Assembly (NCBI GenBank): GCA_020426575.1
Contig: JAGQPT010000562.1
Span: 1-33,275, forward strand
DNA from: Planctomycetales bacterium
GTDB lineage: Bacteria > Planctomycetota > Planctomycetia > Pirellulales > JAEUIK01
Direction of reading: 5' to 3'
DNA: 33,275 nt
Part shown: piece after piece, positions 19,085 through 27,113 of the stretch
How positions within the stretch are numbered: position 1 is the first letter of the stretch
Layout: each line of letters begins with the position of its first letter
Notes under the pieces: generated by a model
Seen by the model: only the letters and a program-made list of their open reading frames with translations
Told to the model about the DNA's origin: nothing
Databases searched by the model: none
Made by a program: the position numbers and the translations under genes

Positions 19085-19739
19085 AGTCTCACCCTATGTT
19101 TCGCCGCCGCAACTGACGATCGTCGCGTTTTGGCGCGCCGCTACATTTCGCTGCGCTCGCCGCCGCGTCGCCGAGCGGCGAAATCCCGCGTTTTTTGCCA
19201 TTTCGCTGCCACATTCTGCCCATTGGCGGGGCATCGTGCGGGCCCACCCACGGTTTGGCACGTTACGTGCATTATCTGCGCCACGACGCGAAGCGGCAAT
19301 CGACCTCGAACTCGACAGGGAGCTTTTCCCGTGCGAACGCATGCGACGATTGAAACGGTCGTTCCACCTGTCGCCTCCGCGACGGCGCTACATCAGACCG
19401 TCGAAGAACACGGCGGGCCGAAACGCCCTCGTCGTCGTAGTGCACCGCCCACAACCGCTGCCAGTACGACCCAAAACAACGAAACCGCTCCCAGCAACGA
19501 AACCACCTTTAACAATCAACCGGCCAAGAAGACTGCGAAGACTCCCGGCGCGCTGCGGCTAACCATCTCTGCCCCTCCGATCGTAAGCCGCACGCCCGGG
19601 AGTTCTTCGTCTTCTCAGGATACCACCAGCAGTGGCACTCTCAGGAAGCGACACCGCAGTCAAGGACTCGCGTTCTTGATCGCGGCAATTCGCCACCTCA
19701 ACCGTCGCCACGATGAACCCTAGAAACACACCGAGGGCC
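19085..19739. other. 655-base intergenic region, no secure gene
   Basis: This gap lies between the divergent sensor kinase and the orphan ATPase-like gene. It contains the -24/-12 promoter candidate at 19254-19273. Downstream of it on the plus strand is an open frame from GTG 19331 to the stop at 19721-19723, preceded by AGGGAG; its product would be S/T/N/P-rich with a basic tail and is doubtful. On the minus strand an ATG at 19564-19566 has a strong GGAGGGG site. It opens MVSRSAPGVFAVFLAG, meets a TGA at 19516-19518, and continues as a hydrophobic 40-residue stretch ending at 19393. Direct repeats of TCTCAGGA occur near 19614 and 19640. None of these is strong enough to call as a gene. Confidence 0.5.
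19254..19273 (+). promoter_or_regulatory. Sigma-54 (-24/-12) promoter candidate overlapping a palindrome
   Basis: TTTGGCACGTTACGTGCATT carries the invariant GG (19257-19258) and GC (19269-19270) exactly ten bases apart. It differs from the TGGCACG-N4-TTGC consensus at one base (GTGC for TTGC). The same bases contain the near-palindrome GCACGT-T-ACGTGC, so an operator is an alternative. It points toward the orphan ATPase-like gene, and a sigma-54 activator is encoded about 1.6 kb away. Both facts raise its plausibility. Confidence 0.5.
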
Positions 19740-20495
19740 ATGATGTCTCAGCCTACCATGACGACGGGCCAACCAATTTGTGAGGGAATGAACGTGACCA
19801 CGTCCGACCACAAATGCGCGCCGCATAACACCTCCGACGGCTCGGCCACGTCGCCAGCGGTCATCCTTGAGGAGATTGGCTGTCAGCTCGCCAACGCTGT
19901 GCGACACGTCGAACGTTGCCGCAATCTACACAGCCGGTTCCCCGACGAGGTTGACTTCGATCTCGAGTGCGCCACCGGCGCCATGCTCGACGCAGCGCTG
20001 GCCGCCCGCCGGCTCCGCGATGCCCTGGACGAGACACCCACCGGCGAACCCTTCACGCATATGCACACATTTGCCAAAGCGGCCACGCGCGCCGACGAGG
20101 CGGCGGAGAGTGACGGCGAACGTGCCGAATCTCAATTGTCCGATCCGGCGACACCGGAGCAGCGGTTGCTGCTGAAAATCGTCCGCGACGCCCTCATGAA
20201 CATATGCTTGCAAGGACACGGCAGTCATGGCCGCCTTGAAGTCGTTCGCGGTGACGGCATGGTCAAATTGACCGTCGAGGATGGACACGGAAACGACGAT
20301 GCCGAACTGCTCACGACGGGAGACGAGGGTCGCCGAGCCGCCGACATTCCGGGGCTCCGGGCGCGAACGGCCATCCTGGGCGGCGAACTCAGCGCGCAAC
20401 GGGGCGATGGCTGCGGGCTGCGGATCACGGCCCGAATTCCGCTGGCGCACGTGGTTGCGACACCGCCGACTGGGCAGGTTGCGGCGAAGGCGTAA
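19740..20495 (+). CDS. Orphan NarX/DesK-like histidine-kinase-ATPase-domain protein
   Basis: The protein has about 250 residues; the start is uncertain. ATG 19740 has GAGGG just upstream, ATG 19713 would lengthen it by nine residues, and ATG 19788 or GTG 19794 (GAGGGA upstream) would shorten it. A helical segment (SPAVILEEIGCQLANAVRHV, then ALAARRLRDALD) resembles a two-helix dimerisation domain but lacks the ELHD phospho-acceptor motif of HisKA_3. The C-terminal half matches a NarX/DesK-type HATPase: an N-box-like LLKIVRDALMN, a G1-like VEDGHGND, a G2 region GLRARTAILGGEL, and GDGCGLRITARIPL. In G1 the usual aspartate that contacts adenine appears as glutamate. It may be a non-kinase ATP-binding or ATP-sensing regulator; this is inferred. 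Confidence 0.7.
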   Translation: MMSQPTMTTGQPICEGMNVTTSDHKCAPHNTSDGSATSPAVILEEIGCQLANAVRHVERCRNLHSRFPDEVDFDLECATGAMLDAALAARRLRDALDETPTGEPFTHMHTFAKAATRADEAAESDGERAESQLSDPATPEQRLLLKIVRDALMNICLQGHGSHGRLEVVRGDGMVKLTVEDGHGNDDAELLTTGDEGRRAADIPGLRARTAILGGELSAQRGDGCGLRITARIPLAHVVATPPTGQVAAKA

Positions 20496-20603
20496 ACTGG
20501 CGATGCTGGCCGACGAGCCGATCGTGGTGGTCGGCTCATTCCACGACGATGTTGACGCCGATGACTCCATCAGGCGGTAACTTCCGACGTGGCGCGACCG
20601 GTG

Positions 20604-20831
20604 ATGACCATCATGCGAGTTTCGAGGGCGCTCATCGACCGCATGTTGGCCTGCAAGCTGCGACTCTGGCTCGCGCCGTTGCTGGTCACGGCAGCGGGAT
20701 GTCCGGCGATGTTCCGTGGGGCGGTCGTCAACGGCATTGCCGACGAAATGCACCGCCAGAGCGACGAGCAAACCTACCTCGAGCTGCGTCAAGAACTCGA
20801 AGAAGTCGAGCAGCGGCCGATCGTTCCCTGA
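20604..20831 (+). CDS. Small putative lipoprotein
   Basis: The 75-residue product starts at ATG 20604 (a GTG at 20589 is an alternative start). A basic N-region and hydrophobic segment (about 19-32, LRLWLAPLLVTAAG) lead to C33, a lipobox-like A-A-G-C. The remaining 42 residues are acidic and helical (TYLELRQELEEVEQRP). I do not recognise the family. It follows the ATPase-like gene on the same strand after about 100 bases and may share its transcript. The compact signal-plus-acidic-helix layout supports a real secreted peptide. Confidence 0.5.
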   Translation: MTIMRVSRALIDRMLACKLRLWLAPLLVTAAGCPAMFRGAVVNGIADEMHRQSDEQTYLELRQELEEVEQRPIVP

Positions 20832-20870
20832 GCGGCATTCGGGCCTCAGCGGCCGTTTACCCGACACACG

Positions 20871-21527
20871 CTACGTTTGCATTTCGTCGCGGGTCTTTTT
20901 CACAATCGCGACGTACTCGCGGGCCAGTTGCGCGATGCGGTCGAAGTCGCCGGACTTGACGGCCCCGGCCTCGACCAGCGCGCCGCCGATGCCCAGTGCA
21001 CAGGCCCCCGCTTTGAGGAAGTCCGCCGCCGTGTCGAGGTTCACGCCGCCCGTAGGCATCAATCGCACCTGAGGCAACGGTCCATGCAGCGCCTTGAGGT
21101 ACTGGGGGCCCGTGATGTCTGACGGAAACACTTTCACGATTTCGGCGCCCGCTTCCCATGCCGTCAGCACCTCGGTCGGCGTCAGTGCGCCGGGCATACA
21201 AACGTGACCGTAGCGGTGGCACATGCGGATCACGTCGAGATTCAGCGTCGGCGAGACGATGTAGCGGGCGCCGGCAGAGAATGCCAAACGAGCCGTTTCC
21301 GTGTCGAGCACCGTGCCCGCACCAAGCAAGATTCGGTCGCCGAGTCGGTCGGCAACGCGCTCGACAACGCGTTCGGCCCGTGGCACCGTGAACGTAATCT
21401 CGAGCACGTCAACGCCGCCGGCCAGCAATGCCTCGGCCACGTCAACCAACAGTTCGCCGCTCGGTGCCCGCACCACCGCCACGATGCCACGGTCGATAAT
21501 GCGTTCCAAATCGGTAGGGTTGCTCAT
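20871..21527 (-). CDS. eda: KDPG/KHG aldolase
   Basis: The 218-residue class I aldolase has the Schiff-base lysine K132 in AEIVKVFPSD and the catalytic glutamate E43 in LEITFTVP. The phosphate-binding PTGGVN and GIGGALV segments are also present. Length and order are typical of the family. It cleaves 2-keto-3-deoxy-6-phosphogluconate to pyruvate and glyceraldehyde 3-phosphate, or the related 4-hydroxy-2-oxoglutarate. No dehydratase or sugar kinase gene is adjacent to decide between the Entner-Doudoroff, uronate or hydroxyproline routes. It lies 88 bases downstream of the ACT-domain gene on the same strand and could be co-transcribed. Confidence 0.93.
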   Translation of the reverse strand: MSNPTDLERIIDRGIVAVVRAPSGELLVDVAEALLAGGVDVLEITFTVPRAERVVERVADRLGDRILLGAGTVLDTETARLAFSAGARYIVSPTLNLDVIRMCHRYGHVCMPGALTPTEVLTAWEAGAEIVKVFPSDITGPQYLKALHGPLPQVRLMPTGGVNLDTAADFLKAGACALGIGGALVEAGAVKSGDFDRIAQLAREYVAIVKKTRDEMQT

Positions 21528-21615
21528 GGGGCGGTGGCTGGCACGGTGTGTTGTAGGCGTTGTGGCGAGAGAGTCGTGATGACGCGCTGCAAACGCGGGG
21601 CGCCCTACCTCCGCG

Positions 21616-22107
21616 TCACCCGTTGTGTCGCAGGTCGTCTTCCTTGATCATCGTGAAGCCCTGTGCGACCAGCGTGTCGGCTGCGGCGTCGATGTCATCG
21701 ACCATCAGCGCCACCGACGGACGTCCGTGTGGCGGGGTCAGCAACGGGTACGTCTGCGTGATGTTCACCTCGGCCTGCAGCAACGCTGTGCAGATGCGCA
21801 AGAGGGGCTGTGGTCGCGGTGGCAATTCGACTCCCAGCAAGTCGGTCTCAATCATCGCCAAACCGGCTCGTTCGAGTATTTCTCGACCGTTTTCGGGATC
21901 GCTCAAGAGAAAGCGGGCGAATGCGCACTCGGCCGACTCGGTCACCGAGAACGCCACGATGCGGACATCGGTACCGTCGAAGCGGCGCACCACGTCGAGC
22001 AATTGCCCCACCCGGTTCTCCAGGAACACGGTGAATTGCCGCAGGGCGGGGTAATCGCGTCCGCGCTGCGTCTGGAATGTGGTACCCGTGCCTTCGCCTA
22101 CGCTCAT
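21616..22107 (-). CDS. Tandem ACT-domain regulatory protein
   Basis: The 163-residue protein starts at ATG 22105-22107, with AGGG about five bases upstream. Two ACT-like units are visible: about 24-95 (RQFTVFLENRVGQLLDVVRR, then DVRIVAFSVTESAE) and about 100-157 (PLLRICTALLQAEVNITQTY, then SVALMVDDIDAAADTLVAQG). ACT domains bind amino acids or other small ligands and regulate enzymes or genes. The first unit resembles those of acetolactate synthase small subunits, but no catalytic partner is nearby and there is no DNA-binding domain. A free-standing ligand sensor is the safest reading. Confidence 0.8.
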   Translation of the reverse strand: MSVGEGTGTTFQTQRGRDYPALRQFTVFLENRVGQLLDVVRRFDGTDVRIVAFSVTESAECAFARFLLSDPENGREILERAGLAMIETDLLGVELPPRPQPLLRICTALLQAEVNITQTYPLLTPPHGRPSVALMVDDIDAAADTLVAQGFTMIKEDDLRHNG

Positions 22108-22521
22108 GAGAACCCTGGTGCTGAGGTCAACGCTCTGGCCAGCGGCGACGCCCGATGCGGCGAACCGCACCGCCGCGTTGTTGCTTTCACCATGACGCGG
22201 ATCCGGCGATGCTCGAACTCAATGTACGTCAACCGGCGCGAGGGCGTCAATAAAGAGGCGTTTTGCGGCTGGCATCCGCCGATCCTCCCTTTCACGGCAA
22301 CGAATTGTCCACGGTATTCCGCGTCAAATGACCTGCCCAAATGCGCAGCGGCGCCGGGTGGCTTGGTCGCCGTGCCCTGGGGCGATATGATCATGAGTTC
22401 CGCGCCACAGCCGCGCGGCGTTCCCCCCGCGCAACCGCGCTGAGTGATCTTGGCTGAGGGCGGGGGGATGAAGCAAAGGACTGAAGTCGTCGCAACCTTG
22501 TGGCTACGGATCGTGGCTGAG
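22108..22521. other. Intergenic region, nothing recognised
   Basis: This spacer of about 400 bases lies between the divergent ACT-domain and thioesterase genes. Short open frames on both strands have no coding signature that I can see. It probably contains both promoters, but no convincing -10/-35 pair or repeat was found. Confidence 0.4.
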
Positions 22522-22908
22522 ATGATTACCGAACACGAAATCGAAATTCGCGTTCGTTACTACGAAACCGACGCGATGGGCGTGGTGCATCACTCGCGGT
22601 ATCTGACCTACTTCGAGTTGGGGCGGACCGAGATGCTCCGCGCCGCCGGGATCACCTACCGCGAGGTCGAAGAGACCGGCCTGTTGATGGTGATCGTACG
22701 GGCTGAGTGCCGCTATCGCAAGCCGGCTCGCTACGACGACCTGCTCCGGCTCGTGACCAAGACGCGGCGCGTGACGGCTGTCAAGCTGGAACACGAGTAT
22801 CAACTGTTCCGCGACAATGAATTGCTCGTCGAGGGCAGCACCACGCTGGCGTGCATCGATCGCAACGGCGAAATCTGTCGCGTACCCGAACAGTTCCGCA
22901 CTGAGTGA
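22522..22908 (+). CDS. YbgC/4HBT-type acyl-CoA thioesterase
   Basis: The 128-residue hotdog-fold protein has the catalytic aspartate in the diagnostic [20 protein letters not shown] (about residues 13-32, D17), then GRTEMLR and a beta-rich second half ([20 protein letters not shown]). The chosen start [17 protein letters not shown] matches the usual N-terminus; ATG 22468 (after a G-rich run) would add 18 residues. It hydrolyses acyl-CoA esters in the cytosol or at the membrane. No tol-pal genes flank it, so the YbgC name applies to the family only. It converges on the TIM-barrel gene with a 21-base gap. Confidence 0.9.
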   Translation: MITEHEIEIRVRYYETDAMGVVHHSRYLTYFELGRTEMLRAAGITYREVEETGLLMVIVRAECRYRKPARYDDLLRLVTKTRRVTAVKLEHEYQLFRDNELLVEGSTTLACIDRNGEICRVPEQFRTE

Positions 22909-22929
22909 CCGCTGCGCTCACCGCGTGAG

Positions 22930-23751
22930 TCAACTCCGTAGCCCGATCGACCGCATCAGTCGGTCGGTGGCAGTGTAGGCTTCTTCCACCCACTCGACGA
23001 TGCGGCTCGGCTCCGGCGAATACTCCAATTCGATCGACACGGTTCCGTCGATATCTAGTGCTTGAATCTCAGCCAAGTAGGGCTCAAAGGGGACGACGCC
23101 GCGCCCCGGCGGCAGGTCGCCGTGCACTTTGCCGTCGCAGTCGGAAATGTGCACGTGCGCCGCACGCCCCTTGAGGCGACGCAGTTGCTCGGGCGCAACG
23201 TCGGCCAGCACCAGGTGCGAAACGTCGATGTTCGCCTTCACCGCCTCGTGATCGACGTCGTCGAGCAACTTCACCATCGTCTCGACGTTGTTCACCAGCG
23301 AGAGCGGGAAGGGTTCGAGCTCGATGGCGATTTCCAGGTCCAACTCGGCCGCTCGATCGGCCAGTCGTCGCAGTTGCTCCACTCCCGTTTGCCATTGTTC
23401 CGCGGGCGGAATCACCTCACGGTTCCAGATGTATTCGCCGATCACGAGCAGCAGGTTTTCCGCCTCGAACTCGTACGCCATGTCGAGGAAGGCACGCACT
23501 CGTTCGAGGTGAAACCGCTGGACGGCCGGGTTGAAGTCGATCAGTCCGACGGCAACACAGGGTACCGAAACAATCGGCAGGTCTAGCCGTTGGCAGGTGC
23601 GGCGGATCAGACGGCGTTCCCGCACGTCGGCGTCGAGCGGATCGAGGAAGATATCGATCGTGTCGAAGCCGATTTCCTTCGTCTTTTCGATACCGAATAC
23701 GACCGGCTGGTTCGCCTGCGTCCAGGCCGAATTGATCAGGCCGAGCTTCAT
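22930..23751 (-). CDS. Sugar-phosphate isomerase/epimerase-like TIM-barrel protein
   Basis: The 273-residue protein of the xylose-isomerase-like/AP-endonuclease-2 barrel family has metal-ligand candidates in typical places: a Glu in IAIELEPF, Asp and His in NIDVSHLVL, His in AAHVHISD and Glu in VSIELEYSPE. These enzymes isomerise or epimerise sugars and inositol derivatives. ATG 23749-23751 (MKLGLINSAW) is the natural start of the first barrel strand and has AAGGA ten bases upstream; a GTG at 23772 would add seven residues. It is monocistronic as far as can be seen, divergent from the TPR membrane gene. The substrate is unknown. Confidence 0.9.
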   Translation of the reverse strand: MKLGLINSAWTQANQPVVFGIEKTKEIGFDTIDIFLDPLDADVRERRLIRRTCQRLDLPIVSVPCVAVGLIDFNPAVQRFHLERVRAFLDMAYEFEAENLLLVIGEYIWNREVIPPAEQWQTGVEQLRRLADRAAELDLEIAIELEPFPLSLVNNVETMVKLLDDVDHEAVKANIDVSHLVLADVAPEQLRRLKGRAAHVHISDCDGKVHGDLPPGRGVVPFEPYLAEIQALDIDGTVSIELEYSPEPSRIVEWVEEAYTATDRLMRSIGLRS

Positions 23752-23881
23752 CGTGGGGTGGTCCTTCGTCACGGCTGGTTTTGCACACCGGACAGCGATC
23801 GTACGTCATGGCACATCGCCGCACAATCATGTGGACGCGGGCAAACGATTGAGCCTTTTCGCCGAATGAACGGAAACTCGG

Positions 23882-23910
23882 TTCACCCGGCCAATCGTGA
23901 TTGTTATACT
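23882..23910 (+). promoter_or_regulatory. Sigma-70-type promoter candidate, possibly giving a leaderless mRNA
   Basis: TTCACC (23882-23887, four of six matches to the -35 consensus) and TATACT (23905-23910, five of six to the -10) are 17 bases apart, the optimal spacing. The -10 ends six bases before ATG 23917, so a start seven bases downstream falls on the A of the start codon. No Shine-Dalgarno sequence fits in between. Confidence 0.5.
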
Positions 23911-23916
23911 GCCGCC

Positions 23917-24684
23917 ATGCAGCGCGTACTGGTGCCGATCTTGCTGTTGTTCGTCGCGGCCCTCGCGTTGGGGCCGTTCTTGCCGCCGGCGCTCGCGGGG
24001 ATCGCCGCCTGGTACGTAGGGCTCGTTTCGGGCTTGTTCTTCCCCTTTTTGCTGCTCTCGCTCTTCGTTGCCCCGGGAATTTGGGGAGGCCTCGCCCAGC
24101 GGCTCCGTCAATGGAGCGAACGAATCAGCAGCCGTCGTCAGGAGATCGATGACCTGCGCCACAAGATCCGCACGTTGGGCAATCCCCACCACATGGTCAA
24201 ACTTGGCGCGATCTACGAGCGCCAGGGACGCATGGCGAAGGCCGAAGACCTATTCCGCCAGGCGCTCGGTATCGATCCCAGCCTGACCGAGGCCCGGTTT
24301 CAACTCGGCCTCTGCCTCTACGAACGGCACGACTACGCGGCAGCCGCCCAGTGCATGGAGGCCGTCTGCGCGGAAAAGACCGACTATGGCTACGGGCTCG
24401 CCCAATTGCGCTTGGCGCAGTCGCTCGACCATTTGGGTGAATCTCGCGCTGAGGACGTTTACGCCGCGTTTCTTCGGCTTTATCACGCACATCCCGAGGG
24501 ATCGGTGTGCTACGCCCAATTGCTGAGTGGCGAGGGCAGGGAGGCGGAGGCGGCCGAAGTGCTGCGGCAGATGGTCGCCGCTTCGCGTGTGTCACCCGGG
24601 TTTCAGCGTCGCCGCAATCGGCACTGGATCTGGAAGGCGCGGTGGCGGCTCCTGCGCGACGGCCGCAGCGAATCGACCGTTTGA
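23917..24684 (+). CDS. Membrane-anchored TPR protein
   Basis: The 255-residue protein has two hydrophobic segments (about 3-25 and 29-53), a basic amphipathic linker (RLRQWSERISSRRQEIDDLR) and tetratricopeptide-like repeats from about 95 to 225 (HHMVKLGAIYERQGRMAKAE, then a decapeptide-rich series ending near EAAEVLRQMV). TPRs assemble protein complexes; this layout matches short planctomycete or proteobacterial PLD_nuclease-like or CcmH-like TPR proteins, but no specific family is certain. The chosen ATG has no ribosome site; the promoter just upstream suggests leaderless translation. It converges on the glycosyltransferase gene with a 63-base gap. Confidence 0.8.
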   Translation: MQRVLVPILLLFVAALALGPFLPPALAGIAAWYVGLVSGLFFPFLLLSLFVAPGIWGGLAQRLRQWSERISSRRQEIDDLRHKIRTLGNPHHMVKLGAIYERQGRMAKAEDLFRQALGIDPSLTEARFQLGLCLYERHDYAAAAQCMEAVCAEKTDYGYGLAQLRLAQSLDHLGESRAEDVYAAFLRLYHAHPEGSVCYAQLLSGEGREAEAAEVLRQMVAASRVSPGFQRRRNRHWIWKARWRLLRDGRSESTV

Positions 24685-24747
24685 CCGTTTCTCAGCAGAG
24701 CGTCGGTCTCTCATCTGTGTTCGCTTCGCACCAGTGGTCGTATCGCA

Positions 24748-25635
24748 TCAGTGGTATTTGAGAATGCACCACAGCGCCCGCACGCCATCGCGCCAGGTGA
24801 TCTTCTTGCCTTGCGCGTAGGTGCGACCCGAGTAGCTGATCGGCCGTTCGTAAATGCGCACTTCGGCGATGTCGGCGAGCTTGGCCGTCAATTCCGGCTC
24901 GATACCGAAGCGGTTTTCCACCAACGTCGGCGCGATTTGCTGGATCACATCTCGACGGAACACCTTGTAACAGGTTTCCATGTCGGTGAGATTCAGGTTC
25001 GTGAAAAAGTTCGACATCAGCGTGAGGAAGCGATTTCCCATGTAGTGCCAAAAATAGAGCACCCGCTGGTTGTCGCCCGCGAAGCGGCTGCCGAACACAA
25101 CGTCCGCTTGGCCTTCGACGATCGGCTGGATCAACTTGCGGTACTCGGCCGGGTCGTATTCCAGGTCGGCGTCTTGCACGATCACGACGTCGCCGCGCGC
25201 CGAGCGAAAGCCGGTGCGCAGCGCGGCGCCCTTACCCTGGTTCTGCTCGTGGAAAAGAATCCTCAGGTCTTCTTGGCCCTGCCAGCTTTCAAGCAACGCG
25301 CGGGTCCCATCGGTGCTGCAGTCGTCGATCAGGATGATCTCACAGGGGACGCCGCTCTCGCGCACCCGACCGACCAAGGTCTCCAGCGTGGCGATTTCGT
25401 TGTAGACCGGGATCACGACCGAAAGCAGAAAGCCCTCGGGCAGCGTGTAAATGCCGAGTTGCCGACAGACGTTCTTACCGAGCAGACCCTCGATGCGCTC
25501 GACGTGCTCCGCGTCAAACGCCGAATCGGCCGGCGGCTCGTCGTCGGTCGACGGAAGGTGAATGTGGGGACCGGCCGGGCTGCCCGGGGCAGCACCTTCT
25601 GAGCGCTGGCTGGCTCGTTGGGGCGACGTACTCAT
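24748..25635 (-). CDS. Family 2 glycosyltransferase, DPM1-like
   Basis: The 295-residue protein starts at ATG 25633-25635. A disordered, proline-rich lead (1-40) and a short helix ([20 protein letters not shown], about 44-63) precede a GT-A domain with SVVIPVYNE (72-80), [10 protein letters not shown] and the metal-binding D-A-D (D155, D157 in [10 protein letters not shown]). [18 protein letters not shown] and [10 protein letters not shown] follow. This signature is that of dolichol/undecaprenyl-phosphate mannosyl- or glucosyltransferase-like enzymes. There is no C-terminal membrane domain, so the protein is cytosolic or peripheral. It probably transfers a sugar to a polyprenyl phosphate; donor and acceptor are not determinable. 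Confidence 0.93.
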   Translation of the reverse strand: MSTSPQRASQRSEGAAPGSPAGPHIHLPSTDDEPPADSAFDAEHVERIEGLLGKNVCRQLGIYTLPEGFLLSVVIPVYNEIATLETLVGRVRESGVPCEIILIDDCSTDGTRALLESWQGQEDLRILFHEQNQGKGAALRTGFRSARGDVVIVQDADLEYDPAEYRKLIQPIVEGQADVVFGSRFAGDNQRVLYFWHYMGNRFLTLMSNFFTNLNLTDMETCYKVFRRDVIQQIAPTLVENRFGIEPELTAKLADIAEVRIYERPISYSGRTYAQGKKITWRDGVRALWCILKYH

Positions 25636-25751
25636 CGCGGGGTTCCGCCGAGAGAAAAGACCACGGGCGCGTGATCCGTCACGACCCTTCATCTAGGCGA
25701 TGATACCCCTGCTCGACGAATCGGATCAAGGTCGATATCACCCCCCGCACG

Positions 25752-25777
25752 GGGCCCGTCACCGCGCAGGGCCCGTC
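25752..25777. repeat. Short direct repeat in intergenic DNA
   Basis: GGGCCCGTC occurs at 25752-25760 and 25769-25777, eight bases apart, within the 149-base gap between the AAA+ ATPase stop and the glycosyltransferase start. No T-run follows. It may be a weak transcription-slowing structure or a paired site. Confidence 0.4.
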
Positions 25778-25784
25778 GCACCGG

Positions 25785-27113
25785 CTACTGCGAATCGCAG
25801 ACGTTCGTGAAGAAGCTCGTTGCCACGTAGTCGAAATACTCCGGACGCATCTCGACCGGCAGGTCCTGGAACACACAGTAGTTGCGCACCTGCATCAAGA
25901 GGTCGCGGGGATGACAGCGTCGCAGCGGCCGGTTCTGCGATCGGTAGTGTTTTGCCAGCACGTAGTCGACCACTTCCCGCCGGTTCTCACACTTGAACTG
26001 CTCCGCGCTCATCTCGAAAAGCTTGTGGAACTCTTTTTCGTCCGGGTCCGTGACGTGAATCTTGTAGGGAATGCGCCGCAGAAACGCCTCGTCCACCAAG
26101 TCGTCCGGCTTCAGGTTCGTCGAGAAGAGGATCAGTTGTTCAAAGGGAACCTGAATCTTTTTGCCCGTCGGTAACGTGAGCAGATCGAAGCCGCTTTCCA
26201 ACGGCACGATCCAGCGATTGAGCAACTCGCGGGGCTCGATCCGCTGACGTCCAAAGTCATCGATCAGCAGGCTGCCGCAATTGCTCTTCATTTGTAGAGG
26301 CGCCTCGCTGACGTTACTGCGAGGATCGTGACGGATTTCGAGACCGTCCATCGTGAGTTCGCCACCGACGATCACCGTGGGGCGTTTTACCTTCACCCAG
26401 CGGCGGTCGTGGGCACTCGACGAAAGCAGTCGGTCAGCTTCGCCGACAACCTCCTGGTGATATGCCGGGTCGTAGAGCTTGATGATCTGGTTGTCTTCGA
26501 TGATCGTGTGGGGAATCCAGACGTGCTGGCCAAAACAGGCCGTGAGCCGACGCGCCACGGTCGACTTGCCGTTGCCCGGTGCGCCGTAGAGGAAACAACC
26601 GGCCGCGGAGTTGACCACCGGTCCCAGACTCCCGACCAGTTCCGGAGGTACGAGGATGTCGGCAAAGGCCGCTTCGAGTTCCGGCCGCTTGGGCGCCTCG
26701 GCGCGAATCGTCTGTGCCTCGACCGAGACGATGTACTCGTTCAGTTGCACGGGGGCGGGGCCGCAATACGAACAGGCGTCCATGAACGTCTGCGTCCGTT
26801 CCTGTCCTTGATCGGTCAACTTGTAAAAATAGTCGTTCAGAGGGGCCGCGCCGGTGTGGCAGAGAATCTGCCGCGACCGCAACGTGCGATATAGGTCTTC
26901 CAACACGCCAAACGGCAAGCAGATGTGGTCGGCAATGTCACGGCCGCTGGCCGTGCCTGCGATCGAGACGTATTTGCAGATCAGGCCTTCCACGACCGAC
27001 GGGCTGAGGTCCGTCTGCTCGATGCTTGTTGGCGCCGACGGATAAAACCGCTCCTCGGAAAGAAGCGACGCGAGCAGCCCACCTTCGGGTTGTGCTTCAA
27101 CGGCTATCGACAC
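25785..27113 (-). CDS. AAA+ ATPase with N-terminal helical/winged-helix-like domain
   Basis: I chose GTG 27111-27113, which has GAGG with a five-base spacer; an ATG at 27293 would add 60 residues without domain character. The 442-residue protein has an N-terminal domain (about 32-130) with three or four helices, a YKLTDQGQERT segment typical of a winged-helix end, and a CSYC pair (C114, C117). The ATPase core follows: Walker A GAPGNGKS (177-184), Walker B SLLIDDFG (281-288), sensor-1 N333 in LFSTNL and an arginine-finger candidate in FLRRIPYKI (346-347). The C-terminus is a helical lid (HPRDLLMQVRNYCVF). This looks like a planctomycete ATPase of unestablished role. It lies between the glycosyltransferase and TPR-lipoprotein genes. 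Confidence 0.85.
   Translation of the reverse strand: MSIAVEAQPEGGLLASLLSEERFYPSAPTSIEQTDLSPSVVEGLICKYVSIAGTASGRDIADHICLPFGVLEDLYRTLRSRQILCHTGAAPLNDYFYKLTDQGQERTQTFMDACSYCGPAPVQLNEYIVSVEAQTIRAEAPKRPELEAAFADILVPPELVGSLGPVVNSAAGCFLYGAPGNGKSTVARRLTACFGQHVWIPHTIIEDNQIIKLYDPAYHQEVVGEADRLLSSSAHDRRWVKVKRPTVIVGGELTMDGLEIRHDPRSNVSEAPLQMKSNCGSLLIDDFGRQRIEPRELLNRWIVPLESGFDLLTLPTGKKIQVPFEQLILFSTNLKPDDLVDEAFLRRIPYKIHVTDPDEKEFHKLFEMSAEQFKCENRREVVDYVLAKHYRSQNRPLRRCHPRDLLMQVRNYCVFQDLPVEMRPEYFDYVATSFFTNVCDSQ

Noticed and set aside
18956-19723. A 255-residue plus-strand frame overlapping the sensor kinase start and the following gap
   Set aside because: Its first part is antisense to the kinase and its remainder is S/T/P/R-rich; only the portion after GTG 19331 is worth keeping as a doubtful candidate.
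22104-22394. A 96-residue minus-strand frame in the gap before the thioesterase gene
   Set aside because: It has no ribosome site and no domain, and it runs into the start of the ACT-domain gene.
23417-23830. A minus-strand frame beginning with a CPVC pair that looked like a zinc ribbon
   Set aside because: Only one cysteine pair is present, and most of the frame lies inside the TIM-barrel gene in another phase; the rest is arginine-rich shadow sequence.
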